NCBI RefSeq assembly: GCF_023276435.1
Contig: NZ_JALLPO010000008.1
Location: 62,001 to 126,000 of the forward strand
Reading direction: 5' to 3'
Source of the DNA: Sphaerisporangium perillae
GTDB lineage: Bacteria > Actinomycetota > Actinomycetes > Streptosporangiales > Streptosporangiaceae
DNA length: 64,000 nt
Position numbers and translations under genes: made by a program. Under the pieces are notes generated by a model, which saw nothing but the letters and a program-made list of their open reading frames with translations, made no database searches and was not told the DNA's origin. This document shows positions 24,598 through 32,815 of the stretch, in pieces. How positions within the stretch are numbered: the stretch's first letter is position 1; the number at the start of each line of letters is the position of its first letter.

Positions 24598-25008
24598 GTG
24601 ACGACTTTTCGGATCAGTGAGGCTGCCGCGTTGCTCGGGGTCAGCCCGGACACCGTCCGGCGGTGGGTCGACGCGGGCCGGCTGGCTGCCGACCGAGACG
24701 AGCACGGCCACCGCATGGTGAACGGCACCGATCTGGCGGCGTTCGCGCGCTCCCAGACCGAGGCCGAGGACGGCTCGGGCCATTCCTCGGCCCGTAACCG
24801 CTTCCGCGGGATCGTGACCGAGGTGATCAAGGACGCGGTGATGGCCCAGGTGGAGATCGCCGCCGGCCCCTTCCGAGTGGTCTCGCTGATGAGCCGCCAG
24901 GCCGCCGATGAGCTGGGCCTGGCGGTGGGGGTGGTGGCGGTCGCCGTGATCAAGTCCACCAACGTCGTCGTGGAGATCCCCGACCACGCTCGCATGGCGA
25001 GTCAGTAA
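24598..25008 (+). CDS. HTH-TOBE molybdate-binding regulator
   Basis: A 136-residue protein. It has an N-terminal MerR/excisionase-like helix-turn-helix (FRISEAAALLGVSPDTVRRWVDAGRL) and a C-terminal TOBE/Mop domain (RNRFRGIVTEVIKDAVMAQVEI...VKSTNVVVEIP-like end), which binds molybdate. It is the first gene of the modABC cluster, 10 bases before modA, and probably senses molybdate and controls the operon or stores the oxyanion. The GTG start matches the family beginning TTFRISEAA; an upstream ATG (24577) is possible. Confidence 0.88.
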   Translation: MTTFRISEAAALLGVSPDTVRRWVDAGRLAADRDEHGHRMVNGTDLAAFARSQTEAEDGSGHSSARNRFRGIVTEVIKDAVMAQVEIAAGPFRVVSLMSRQAADELGLAVGVVAVAVIKSTNVVVEIPDHARMASQ

Positions 25009-25018
25009 GGAGCCCTCG

Positions 25019-25822
25019 TTGTCCAGGCGTGTCTCCCGGTGGGCCCTCGCGGTCCCCCTCGCGCTGACGCTGGCCGCCGGCCTGTCCGGTTGCGGTTCCA
25101 GCGACCAGGCCGGCTCGACCGCTTCTTCTCCGGGCTCCTCGGGCGCCGGGCCCACGACCCTGACGGTGTTCGCCGCCGCCTCGCTGACCGGGACCTTCAC
25201 CGAGCTGGGCAAGACCTTCGAGGCCGCCCACCCGGGGACGTCGGTGAAGTTCAACTTCGGCTCCAGCGCCACCCTGGCCCAGCAGATCACCCAGGGCGCC
25301 CCAGCGGATGTGTTCGCCGCCGCCAGCCCCGCCACGATGAAGACCGTCACCGACGCCTCGCTGGCCGGTACCCCGACGACGTTCGTCCGCAACAAGCTCC
25401 AGATCGCCGTCCCCGCCGGCAACCCGGCCAAGGTGGACGAGCTCAAGGACCTGACCGACCCCAAGATCAAGGTCGCCCTGTGCGCCGCCCAGGTGCCCTG
25501 CGGCGCCGCGGCGGTCAAGGCCCTGGACGCGGCCGGGCTGAAGGTCACCCCGGTCACCTACGAGCAGGACGTCAAGGCCACCCTCACCAAGGTCGAGCTC
25601 GGCGAGGTCGACGCGGCTCTGGTGTACACCACCGACGTGCTCGCGGCCGGCGACAAGGTGAAGGGCATCGCCTTCCCCGAGGCCGACAAGGCGATCAACG
25701 ACTACCCGATCGCCGCCCTGTCCAAGGCGCCGGCGGCGGAGCTGGCCGAGCAGTTCGTCGAACTGGTCCTGTCCCCCCAGGGCAAGGACGTGCTGACCAA
25801 GGCCGGCTTCCAAGCCCCCTGA
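25019..25822 (+). CDS. modA: Molybdate ABC transporter substrate-binding lipoprotein
   Basis: A 267-residue exported lipoprotein with lipobox LSGC (Cys25), a Ser/Gly linker, and a ModA-type periplasmic-binding fold starting LTVFAAASLTGTFTELGKTFEA. The oxyanion contacts are expected in AASLTG and in FGSSATLAQQI. It captures molybdate or tungstate for ModBC. The start is TTG after GGAGCC. The stop is five bases before modB. Confidence 0.93.
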   Translation: MSRRVSRWALAVPLALTLAAGLSGCGSSDQAGSTASSPGSSGAGPTTLTVFAAASLTGTFTELGKTFEAAHPGTSVKFNFGSSATLAQQITQGAPADVFAAASPATMKTVTDASLAGTPTTFVRNKLQIAVPAGNPAKVDELKDLTDPKIKVALCAAQVPCGAAAVKALDAAGLKVTPVTYEQDVKATLTKVELGEVDAALVYTTDVLAAGDKVKGIAFPEADKAINDYPIAALSKAPAAELAEQFVELVLSPQGKDVLTKAGFQAP

Positions 25823-25827
25823 CCGAC

Positions 25828-26676
25828 ATGACACCGACCACGACATCGACGGGCCGGGGCGGCGCGCGGCGCGGCCCCGGCCCGGTGGGTGCCCTGGCGG
25901 GACGTACCCCATGGGTGCTGGTCCTGCCCGCCGTCCTCGGCATGGCCTTCCTGCTGCTGCCGCTGGCCGGCCTGCTGATCAAGGCCCCCTGGCCGACGCT
26001 TCCGGAGCGGCTGGCCGAGCCCCAGGTGCTGGAGGCGCTGCGCCTGTCACTCGTCACCGCGACCATCGCCACGCTGGTCTGCCTGCTGCTCGGCGTGCCA
26101 CTCGCCTGGCTGCTGGCGCGGGTCGCCTTCCCCGGGCGGCGTGCGGTGCGCGCGCTGGTCACCGTCCCACTGGTGCTGCCTCCGGTGGTCGGCGGTGTCG
26201 CGCTGCTCCTCGTGCTGGGGCGGCGCGGCCTGGTCGGACAGTGGCTGGACGCCACGTTCGGTGTCACCTTGCCCTTCACCACCGCCGGCGTCGTGCTCGC
26301 CGAGGCGTTCGTCGCGATGCCGTTCCTGGTCATCAGCGTCGAGGGTGCGCTGCGCGCCGCCGACCTGCGGCTGGAGGAGGCGGCCGCCACGCTCGGCGCC
26401 TCCCGCTGGACCATCTTCCGCCGCGTCACCCTGCCCCTCGTCGCCCCGGGCGTCGTGGCCGGAGCCGTCCTTTGCTGGGCACGCGCACTGGGCGAGTTCG
26501 GCGCGACCATTACCTTCGCCGGCAACTTCCCCGGCCGGACTCAGACCATGCCGCTGGCCGTCTACCTCGCTCTGGAAACCGAACCCGAGGCCGCCATCGT
26601 GCTCAGCCTCCTGCTGCTCGCCGTCTCGGTCATCATCCTCGCCAGCCTGCGCGACAAGTGGGTGACCAGCCCGTGA
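25828..26676 (+). CDS. modB: Molybdate ABC transporter permease
   Basis: A 282-residue membrane permease with about six helices and the EAA loop (EEAAATLGASRWTIFRRVTLPL), which docks with the ATPase. The last helices contain GEFGATITFAGNFPGRTQT, characteristic of ModB. It overlaps modC by four bases (GTGA), so they are coupled. Confidence 0.95.
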   Translation: MTPTTTSTGRGGARRGPGPVGALAGRTPWVLVLPAVLGMAFLLLPLAGLLIKAPWPTLPERLAEPQVLEALRLSLVTATIATLVCLLLGVPLAWLLARVAFPGRRAVRALVTVPLVLPPVVGGVALLLVLGRRGLVGQWLDATFGVTLPFTTAGVVLAEAFVAMPFLVISVEGALRAADLRLEEAAATLGASRWTIFRRVTLPLVAPGVVAGAVLCWARALGEFGATITFAGNFPGRTQTMPLAVYLALETEPEAAIVLSLLLLAVSVIILASLRDKWVTSP

Positions 26677-27704
26677 GCCTGCACGCCCATCTGGTCGTCG
26701 CCCGCCCGCGCTTCCGTCTGGACATCGACCTCACCGTCGCACCTGGCCAGGTGGTCGCCCTGCTCGGTCCCAACGGCGCCGGCAAGACCACCGCCCTGCG
26801 CGCCCTGGCCGGACTCACCGGCCTGTCAGGCGGCCACATCACCCTGGACGGCGCCCCCCTGCACACCCTGGCGGCCGAGCGACGCCCGATCGGCATGGTC
26901 TTCCAGGACTACCTGCTGTTCCCGCACCTGTCAGCCCTGGACAACGTCGCATTCGGCCCGCGCTGCCACGGCGCGTCCAAGTCCGACGCGCGCCGCACGG
27001 CGGCCGCCTGGCTGGAGCGGGTCGGCCTCACCGAGCACGCGCGTGCCAGACCTCGGCAACTGTCGGGCGGGCAGGCCCAGCGTGTGGCCCTGGCCCGCGC
27101 CCTGGCCATTGAACCCCGCCTGCTGCTGCTCGATGAGCCATTGGCCGCCCTGGACGCCCGTACCCGGCTGGACGTCCGTGCCCAGCTGCGCCGCCACCTG
27201 GCCGCCTTCGACGGCGCCACCGTCCTGGTCACCCACGACCCGCTGGAGGCCATGGTGCTCGCCGACCACCTGGTGGTCATCGAGAACGGCGCCATCGTGC
27301 AACAGGGCACCCCCGCACAGGTCGCCCAGCGCCCGCGCACCGACTACGTCGCCCGCCTGGTCGGCCTCAACCTGTATCGCGGCATCGCCACCGGCCGGCA
27401 GGTCAAGATCGAGGACGTGCTGCTCAGCGTCGCCGAGCACCTCGACGGTCCCGCGTTCGTCGCCTTCCCACCCGCCGCCGTCGCGCTGTACCGGACCCGC
27501 CCGGACGGAACCCCGCGCAACCTGTGGCAGGCCCGCATCGAAGGCATCGAACGGCACGGCGACAACGTCCGCATCCATCTCGAAGGCCCGATCACCGCCT
27601 CCGCCGACATCACCCCCGCCGCCGTCGCCGAGCTGGACCTGACCCCCGGCCAGCGGATCTGGGCCGCGGTCAAGGCCACCGAGACGCACGCCTATCCCGC
27701 GTGA
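26673..27704 (+). CDS. modC: Molybdate ABC transporter ATP-binding protein
   Basis: A 343-residue ATPase. Walker A is GPNGAGKTT, the Q-loop is MVFQDYLLFPHL, the signature is LSGGQAQR, Walker B is LLLLDEPLAALD, and the H-loop His is in VTHDPLEAM. The last 75 residues form a TOBE domain (NLWQARIEGIERHGDNVRIHLEG), as usual for ModC. It energises molybdate uptake. It is convergent with the Acr3 gene, 10 bases apart. Confidence 0.95.
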   Translation: MSLHAHLVVARPRFRLDIDLTVAPGQVVALLGPNGAGKTTALRALAGLTGLSGGHITLDGAPLHTLAAERRPIGMVFQDYLLFPHLSALDNVAFGPRCHGASKSDARRTAAAWLERVGLTEHARARPRQLSGGQAQRVALARALAIEPRLLLLDEPLAALDARTRLDVRAQLRRHLAAFDGATVLVTHDPLEAMVLADHLVVIENGAIVQQGTPAQVAQRPRTDYVARLVGLNLYRGIATGRQVKIEDVLLSVAEHLDGPAFVAFPPAAVALYRTRPDGTPRNLWQARIEGIERHGDNVRIHLEGPITASADITPAAVAELDLTPGQRIWAAVKATETHAYPA

Positions 27705-27714
27705 ACGCGTCCAC

Positions 27715-28782
27715 CTAGGCGAACTTCTTGCGCCAGGCCAGGGAGACGTAGACGAGGGCGACCAGGACGGGGACCTCGATGAGCGGGCCGACGACGCCGG
27801 AGAGGGCCTGGCCGGAGGTCACGCCGAAGGTGGCGATGGCGACCGCGATGGCCAGTTCGAAGTTGTTGCCGGACGCGGTGAAGGCCAAAGTGGCGGTGCG
27901 GTCGTAGGGCAGGCCGATGCCGCGGCCGATGGCGAAGGAGCCGCCCCACATCACGGCGAAGTACGCCAGCAGCGGCAGCGCGATGCGCGCCACGTCCGCG
28001 GGCCGGTTGGTGATCGTATTCCCCTGCAGGGCGAACAGGATGACGATGGTGAAGAGCAGCCCGTACAACGCGATCGGCCCGATCTTGGGCAGGAACGCCG
28101 TCTCGTACCAGGCGCGTCCCTTGACCTTCTCGCCCATGCGACGGGTCAGGTAACCGGCCAGCAGTGGGACGCCTAGGAAGACCAGCACGTTGATGACGAT
28201 GTCGGCGACCGAGAAGTGCAGGTCGTCGGTCCGCAGGCCGAGCCATCCAGGCAGGATGTCGAGGTAGAACCAGCCGAGCAGGCCGAAGGCGAGGACCTGG
28301 AACACCGAGTTGAGCGCGACCAGCACGGCGGCGGCCTCCCGGTCACCGCAGGCGAGGTCGTTCCAGATGATCACCATCGCGATGCAGCGGGCCAGGCCGA
28401 CGATGATCAGTCCGGTGCGATACTCGGGCAGGTCGGGAAGGAAGGTCCAGGCCAGCGCGAACATCAGCGCCGGACCGGCCACCCAGTTGAGGACGAGCGA
28501 GGTGATCATGAGGCGCCGGTCCCCGGTGACGGTGTCCAGGCGGTCATAACGGACCTTGGCCAGCACCGGGTACATCATGACCAGCAGGCCGAGCCCGATG
28601 GGCAGGGAGACCCCGCCGATCTCGACCTTGCTCAGTACGTCGTTGAGGCCGGGGAGGGCCCGCCCCAGGCCGAGTCCGGCGGCCATGGCGGCGATGATCC
28701 ACACCGGCAGGAAGCGGTCCAGGGTGGACAGCTTGCCCACCAGGCCGCTTCGCGAGGCGGCGGCGGTCGATTCGGCGGTCAC
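27715..28782 (-). CDS. acr3: Acr3-type arsenite efflux permease
   Basis: A 355-residue protein with ten membrane helices. The family cysteine and signature occur in GLARCIAMVIIWNDLACGDREAAAVLVALNS, and FTASGNNFELAIAVAIATFG is the second conserved motif. It exports arsenite using the proton motive force. The GTG start at 28782 is chosen because the frame upstream is low-complexity. It faces the ArsR-ArsC fusion gene across a 95-base divergent promoter. Confidence 0.95.
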   Translation of the reverse strand: MTAESTAAASRSGLVGKLSTLDRFLPVWIIAAMAAGLGLGRALPGLNDVLSKVEIGGVSLPIGLGLLVMMYPVLAKVRYDRLDTVTGDRRLMITSLVLNWVAGPALMFALAWTFLPDLPEYRTGLIIVGLARCIAMVIIWNDLACGDREAAAVLVALNSVFQVLAFGLLGWFYLDILPGWLGLRTDDLHFSVADIVINVLVFLGVPLLAGYLTRRMGEKVKGRAWYETAFLPKIGPIALYGLLFTIVILFALQGNTITNRPADVARIALPLLAYFAVMWGGSFAIGRGIGLPYDRTATLAFTASGNNFELAIAVAIATFGVTSGQALSGVVGPLIEVPVLVALVYVSLAWRKKFA

Positions 28783-28858
28783 GCGCAGGGCCTTTTCTCT
28801 CGGTGGTGGCGGTGTGCCGGGCTTGGCCGGTGGCCCGCCTTTGACGCGATCAGGATAG

Positions 28859-28874
28859 CTCAATATATTTTGAG
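28859..28874. promoter_or_regulatory. ArsR-type operator in the acr3 divergent promoter
   Basis: CTCAA and TTGAG form an inverted repeat around an AT-rich six-base centre (28859-28874), ending three bases before the start codon of the ArsR-ArsC fusion gene. AT-rich TCAA-N6-TTGA sites are typical for ArsR/SmtB proteins. The position implies a leaderless or nearly leaderless fusion transcript. Confidence 0.6.
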
Positions 28875-28877
28875 GCA

Positions 28878-29558
28878 ATGAATGCTGACTGGTCTTCCTC
28901 GTTGCGTGGGCGGGCTCGCGTGCACGCCGCGCTCGGCGACCCGGCGCGGCTGTCGATCGTGGACCGGCTGATCCTCGGAGACGCTTCGCCAGGGGAGCTC
29001 GGCGGGTTGCTCGGGCTGCCCACCAACCTGCTCGCCCACCACGTGAAAACCCTGCAGGAGGCCGGCGTGGTGGAGCGGTGCCGCTCGGAGGGGGACCGGA
29101 GGCGGACCTACCTCCGACTGGTTCCCGGCCCGCTGCACGACCTGCTTCCGGCCCCGACGCGACAGGCTCCACGGGTCGTCTTCCTGTGCACGCACAATTC
29201 GGCGCGCTCCCAGCTGGCCGCCGCGCTGTGGGCGCGAAAGAGCTCGGTGCCGACGGCCTCGGCGGGCACCCGACCGGCCACCATGGTCCACCCGACGGCC
29301 GTCGCCGTCGCGCGCCGCCATGGGCTGAGGCTCGATGACGCCCGTCCCACCCATACGGACGAGGTCGTGCGGCCCGATGACCTGGTCATCGCGGTGTGCG
29401 ACAACGCCCATGAGCAGCTCCGGCAAGACGATCATCTGCACTGGTCGGTACCCGACCCCGTCCGCGCCGGCACCGAGGACGCCTTCGAACGCGCCTTTGA
29501 CGACATCGCCGGCCGGATCGACCGCCTGGTCCCGGCCGTTCACCCCCCACAGGAGTGA
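28878..29558 (+). CDS. ArsR repressor fused to an LMW-phosphatase-like arsenate reductase domain
   Basis: A 226-residue fusion. Residues 1-90 are an ArsR winged helix (ALGDPARLSIVDRLILGDASPGELGGLLGLPTNLLAHHVKTLQEAGVV). Residues 95-220 are a low-molecular-weight phosphatase/ArsC domain with the P-loop CTHNSARSQ and a late acidic PDPVRAG. The phosphatase-type CX5R motif is intact. Such fusions may sense arsenic through the reductase half. It starts an operon with arsC seven bases downstream. Confidence 0.9.
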   Translation: MNADWSSSLRGRARVHAALGDPARLSIVDRLILGDASPGELGGLLGLPTNLLAHHVKTLQEAGVVERCRSEGDRRRTYLRLVPGPLHDLLPAPTRQAPRVVFLCTHNSARSQLAAALWARKSSVPTASAGTRPATMVHPTAVAVARRHGLRLDDARPTHTDEVVRPDDLVIAVCDNAHEQLRQDDHLHWSVPDPVRAGTEDAFERAFDDIAGRIDRLVPAVHPPQE

Positions 29559-29564
29559 CAACCG

Positions 29565-29987
29565 ATGAGTGACAAGCCCAGCGTCCTGTTCGTCTGCGTG
29601 CACAACGCCGGACGCTCTCAGATGGCGGCCGGCTGGCTCGCCCACCTGGCCGGCGACCGCGTCGAGGTACGCTCCGCCGGGTCCGTCCCCGCGGACCGGA
29701 TCAACCCCGTCGCCGTGGAGGCGATGCGCGAGGTCGGCGTCGACATCACCGGCGAGCTCCCCAAGGTCCTCACCGCCGATGCCGTCCAGGCCTCCGACGT
29801 GGTCATCACCATGGGCTGCGGCGACGCCTGCCCCATCTTCCCCGGCAAGCGGTACGAGGACTGGCGACTGGACGACCCGGCCGGCCAGGGCATCGAGGCC
29901 GTCCGCCCGATCCGCGACGAGATCCGCACCCGCGTAGAGAAGCTCATCGCCGAGCTCGCACCGGCGAATGCCGGACCGACCGCCTAG
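29565..29987 (+). CDS. arsC: Arsenate reductase, LMW-phosphatase family
   Basis: A 140-residue enzyme with the P-loop CVHNAGRSQ (CX5R) near residues 11-19, a later cysteine pair in MGCGDACPIFPG and WRLDDPAGQ. This is the thioredoxin- or mycothiol-linked ArsC class, reducing arsenate to arsenite, which Acr3 then exports. AGTGACAACCG separates it from the fusion gene. It is convergent with an ArsR gene, and the two stop codons lie in successive copies of a 16-base repeat. Confidence 0.93.
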   Translation: MSDKPSVLFVCVHNAGRSQMAAGWLAHLAGDRVEVRSAGSVPADRINPVAVEAMREVGVDITGELPKVLTADAVQASDVVITMGCGDACPIFPGKRYEDWRLDDPAGQGIEAVRPIRDEIRTRVEKLIAELAPANAGPTA

Positions 29988-30005
29988 CGGACCGACCGCC
30001 TAGCG
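29974..30005. repeat. Perfect 16-base tandem repeat across two stop codons
   Basis: GGACCGACCGCCTAGC is present twice head to tail. The TAG of arsC (29985-29987) lies in the first copy. The reversed stop of the ArsR gene (30000-30002) overlaps the second. Confidence 0.8.
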
Positions 30006-30389
30006 GACCGCGGCCTCGGTCATGGCAGGGGCCGCTAGAAGCGCGGAGAGCTGGTGCAGCCGCTCCCTCACCGGGCGGTAGTACACCCAAGTGCCGCGAC
30101 GATCGTGATCCACCAGGCCTGCCTCACGCAGCAGCTTCAGGTGGTAGGAGATCGTAGGGGCCGCGACGTCGAACAGATCGGTGAGGTCGCACACGCACAC
30201 TTCTCCATCGGGATGCGCGGCGATCAACGACAGGAGTCGCAAGCGGACCGGGTCGCCCAAGGCTTTGAACGTCTTGGCCATGTCGACCGCGTGCACGGGA
30301 TCCAGCGGCAGAGACTCGAGCGGAGCGCAGCAGCCTTGCCGGGCCAAGGCGCGATCCGTGGCTTCCGACGCCAACCCTCTATTCGACAT
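30000..30389 (-). CDS. arsR: ArsR-family arsenic repressor
   Basis: A 129-residue winged-helix repressor (FKALGDPVRLRLLSLIAAHPDGEVCVCDLTDLFDVAAPTISYHLKLLREAGLV). The CVCDL motif supplies the classic Cys-x-Cys arsenite site, and an early CC pair (QGCCAPL) may also bind metal. The start ATG lies in a short tandem duplication. It is transcribed away from a broken MFS gene and the flavoprotein, towards arsC. Confidence 0.93.
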   Translation of the reverse strand: MSNRGLASEATDRALARQGCCAPLESLPLDPVHAVDMAKTFKALGDPVRLRLLSLIAAHPDGEVCVCDLTDLFDVAAPTISYHLKLLREAGLVDHDRRGTWVYYRPVRERLHQLSALLAAPAMTEAAVR

Positions 30390-30405
30390 GCCTCTATTTT
30401 GACAT
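30376..30405. repeat. Tandem duplication of the arsR start region
   Basis: On the plus strand CCTCTATTCGACAT (30376-30389) is followed by CCTCTATTTTGACAT (30391-30405). The first contains the arsR start codon; the second would start ATG TCA AAA TAG and is dead. The duplication lies in the likely operator region, next to a TTAGACAGATGTC motif on the minus strand. Confidence 0.65.
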
Positions 30406-30409
30406 CTGT

Positions 30410-30875
30410 CTAACTGCTGGACAACTCGTGGCGATGGTAGGTGAGAAGGGCGCTCGCGGCGGTGAAACAGCCCACGGCGACGGCCGCCATCACCGAGCCG
30501 TACCCGGCCGCCTGGGCGAGGGCGACCGCACCAAGCGGGGCGGTGGCCTTGGCGGTGATGGAGAAGAAGGCGATGCGTCCGGCGATGGTGGCGTAGGCGG
30601 TGGTGCCGTACCGGGCGGCGAGCAACTGCGGCCGGGTGATGGTGCCGACGCCGAAGCCCAGCCCGAACAGCAGCACGCACCCGACCGCTCCCGCCACGCT
30701 GCGACCCACCTGAGGCAACAGCAGCACGGCCAGACCTTGAGAAGGCGTAGTAGAGCACGCCGTATCCGATGGTCTGGGTGACGGCCAGCGCGGCGACGAT
30801 CCGCCACCCCCTGCGGGAGCCCGGACGGCCGCCGCCTGCCGTAGCGGAGGCGGCGGCATGGGCAGGGACGCTCAC
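30410..30875 (-). pseudogene. MFS transporter with internal deletion and frameshift
   Basis: The N-terminal end (GTG start at 30875, GWRIVAALAVTQTIGYGVLYYAFS) is the normal beginning of an MFS permease. Immediately after YYAFS the frame changes, and the other frame continues SQGLAVLLLPQ...GLGFGVGTITRPQLLAARYGTTAYATIAG to the usual MFS C-terminus at 30410. Some 230 residues of the middle are missing. In similar arsenic islands an MFS permease next to arsR exports arsenic compounds, so a lost function is likely. Confidence 0.8.
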
Positions 30876-30949
30876 ACCGGCTCACCGTGGCATGAGATCA
30901 GGTGACGGTGTCCCTGCGGCATGATGAGGTCATTCCCCCTGGACGCGGT

Positions 30950-32347
30950 TCAACCGCAGCAGCCGCCGCCGTCGACGGTGACCAGGGGCAACGGAGTCGC
31001 GAGCAGGCCGCCGCCGATGCCGGTGGCCAGTCCGACGCGTGACTCCTGGGCCTCGGCCAGGTTGGCGGAGCAGACTCCCGTTTCGGGCAGCTCCAGCCGC
31101 ACGTCCCGGGCGGCTTCCCAGTCGCCGGCCAGCGCCGCGGCCACCGAGCGGACCTGCTCGTAGCCGGTGGCCATCAAGAACGTGGGGGCGCGGCCGTAGC
31201 TCTTGACGCCGACCGCGTAGTAGCCGGACTCGGGGTGAGCCAGCTCATCCACACCGTGGGCGGGCACGGTGCCACACGAGTGCTGGTTGGGGTCGATCAG
31301 CGGTGCGAGGGTGCGGGTGGAGCCGAGGATCGGGTCCAGGTCCAGCCGCAGCTCGCCGGCGATGGAGTGGTCGGGGCGGTAGCCGGTGGCCGACACGATC
31401 CGATCGACGGTGATGGACCGCTCGGCTCCGGAGGGGTCGCGGCTTGTCACTTGGAGGCCGTTGGCGGTGGCGGTGATGCGGTGGGTGTAGAAGCCGGTGA
31501 CCAGGTTGATCCGTCCCGACTCGACCAGGGCGTGCAGGCGGGTGCCCAGGGCGCCGCGGGCCGGCAGTGCGTCGGCGGCGCCCCCGCCGTAGGTCCGGGT
31601 GGCGCTGCCGGCCCGGATGGCCCAGGTGATCGGCGTGTCCGGCAGTTGTGCCAGGGCGAGCAGCGTGGTGGCGGCGGAGTGGCCCGCGCCGACGACCAGG
31701 GTGTGCCGGCCCTCATAGGTGCCGCGGCCGGCGCCCAGCACGTCGGGCAGCGCGTGGTCGACGAGCTTCGCCGCCTGGTCCTCACCGTGGGCGGGCAGGC
31801 CGCTCGCCCCGAGAACGTTGGGGGTGGCATAGGTGCCGGAGGCGTCGATGACGGCCCAGGCCTGCAGTTCCTCCCCGCTGTCCAGTCGGATGAGGAACGG
31901 CGCCTGCTCCCGCCCGTTGGTGCGGACCCGGTCGTAGCCGAGGCGGCTGATCGCGGTGACCTTCGTGCCGAGCCTGAGCCTGGGCGCGATCGCGGGATGG
32001 CCGGCGAGCGGGGTGAGGTAGCCCTCGATCAGCTCGGCGCCGGTCGGCAGCCAGTCCGAATCGGGGGCCGTCCAGCCGTCCGCTTCGAGGAGACGGCGAG
32101 CGGCGGCGTCGATGTCGTACCGCCAGGGGCTGAAGACGCGCACGTGTCCCCACTGGGCGACCGAGGCGCCGGCCTGGCGGCCGGCCTCCAGTACCAGGAA
32201 GTCCAGGCCGCGCTCGGCAAGGTGGGCGGCGGCGGCCAGCCCGACCGGGCCCGCGCCGATCACCACGACGGGCAGCGCGTGCGCGCCGGCCTGCGATGGA
32301 AAGGGCTCGATCTCCAGGCCCACCGGGCCGCAGCATCCGTCACTCAT
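30950..32347 (-). CDS. ArsO-like flavoprotein monooxygenase
   Basis: A 465-residue flavoprotein. It has an FAD Rossmann motif (VVVIGAGPVGLAAAAHLAERG, residues about 26-46), a second dinucleotide motif (TLVVGAGHSAATTLLAL) and ATGYRPDHS, as in group-B flavin monooxygenases of ars operons. Unusually, the protein starts MSDGCCGP and ends GGGCCG, so vicinal cysteine pairs cap both ends and could bind arsenite. The substrate, arsenical or thiol, is not known. It is divergent from a truncated SRPBCC gene with an inverted repeat between. Confidence 0.82.
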   Translation of the reverse strand: MSDGCCGPVGLEIEPFPSQAGAHALPVVVIGAGPVGLAAAAHLAERGLDFLVLEAGRQAGASVAQWGHVRVFSPWRYDIDAAARRLLEADGWTAPDSDWLPTGAELIEGYLTPLAGHPAIAPRLRLGTKVTAISRLGYDRVRTNGREQAPFLIRLDSGEELQAWAVIDASGTYATPNVLGASGLPAHGEDQAAKLVDHALPDVLGAGRGTYEGRHTLVVGAGHSAATTLLALAQLPDTPITWAIRAGSATRTYGGGAADALPARGALGTRLHALVESGRINLVTGFYTHRITATANGLQVTSRDPSGAERSITVDRIVSATGYRPDHSIAGELRLDLDPILGSTRTLAPLIDPNQHSCGTVPAHGVDELAHPESGYYAVGVKSYGRAPTFLMATGYEQVRSVAAALAGDWEAARDVRLELPETGVCSANLAEAQESRVGLATGIGGGLLATPLPLVTVDGGGCCG

Positions 32348-32452
32348 GGTCGCTTCTCCGCGCGGTCGTGTGTCGGTCCCGGGTCATCTCCGGGCTGTTT
32401 CGAACTTCATCTAAGCAAGCCCAGTGTCCCGCTCAACTTAGAGTGATGTCAA

Positions 32453-32470
32453 ATTAGATGAGCTTCTAAT
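32453..32470. promoter_or_regulatory. Inverted repeat ATTAGA-N6-TCTAAT upstream of the flavoprotein
   Basis: Perfect six-base arms separated by TGAGCT lie in the AT-rich divergent promoter, together with TCATCTAA at 32407-32414. The form fits an ArsR-family site and would connect the flavoprotein to arsenic control. The protein bound is an inference. Confidence 0.5.
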
Positions 32471-32472
32471 TC

Positions 32473-32688
32473 GTGCGAGCGCCAGTTGCTTTCATTCTTG
32501 GTCCAGTGGCCGTCCAGGTAGCCGGGGCGGATCACCACGGCGGCACCGTGCGCCTCACCGTCACCCACGAAGACCTGCCGGCCGACCAGTACGAGGGCAC
32601 CGCTCAGGGCTGGGCGAAGGTCCTCTCCAGCCTGAAGTCCCTGCTGGAGACGGGCCAGCCCCGCCCGATCTCGGTGCTGTGCTCCTGA
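32473..32688 (+). pseudogene. C-terminal fragment of an AHSA1/SRPBCC protein
   Basis: The frame ends with VRLTVTHEDLPADQYEGTAQGWAKVLSSLKSLLETGQP, the typical C-terminus of AHSA1-type SRPBCC proteins. The N-terminal three quarters are missing. The remaining 5' part carries no recognisable sequence. ArsR-linked SRPBCC genes are common, so this is probably a deleted member of the arsenic island. Confidence 0.6.
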
Positions 32689-32815
32689 GGCGAGGGCCGG
32701 CCCGCGTACGCTGCGCGGCCGGCCACTACAGACGACAAGCAGCTCACGAGAGAAGTGAAGATCACGATACCGCTGGAGTACTAGGAGATCGTCTGACTGC
32801 AGGCGCTCCGCGACG

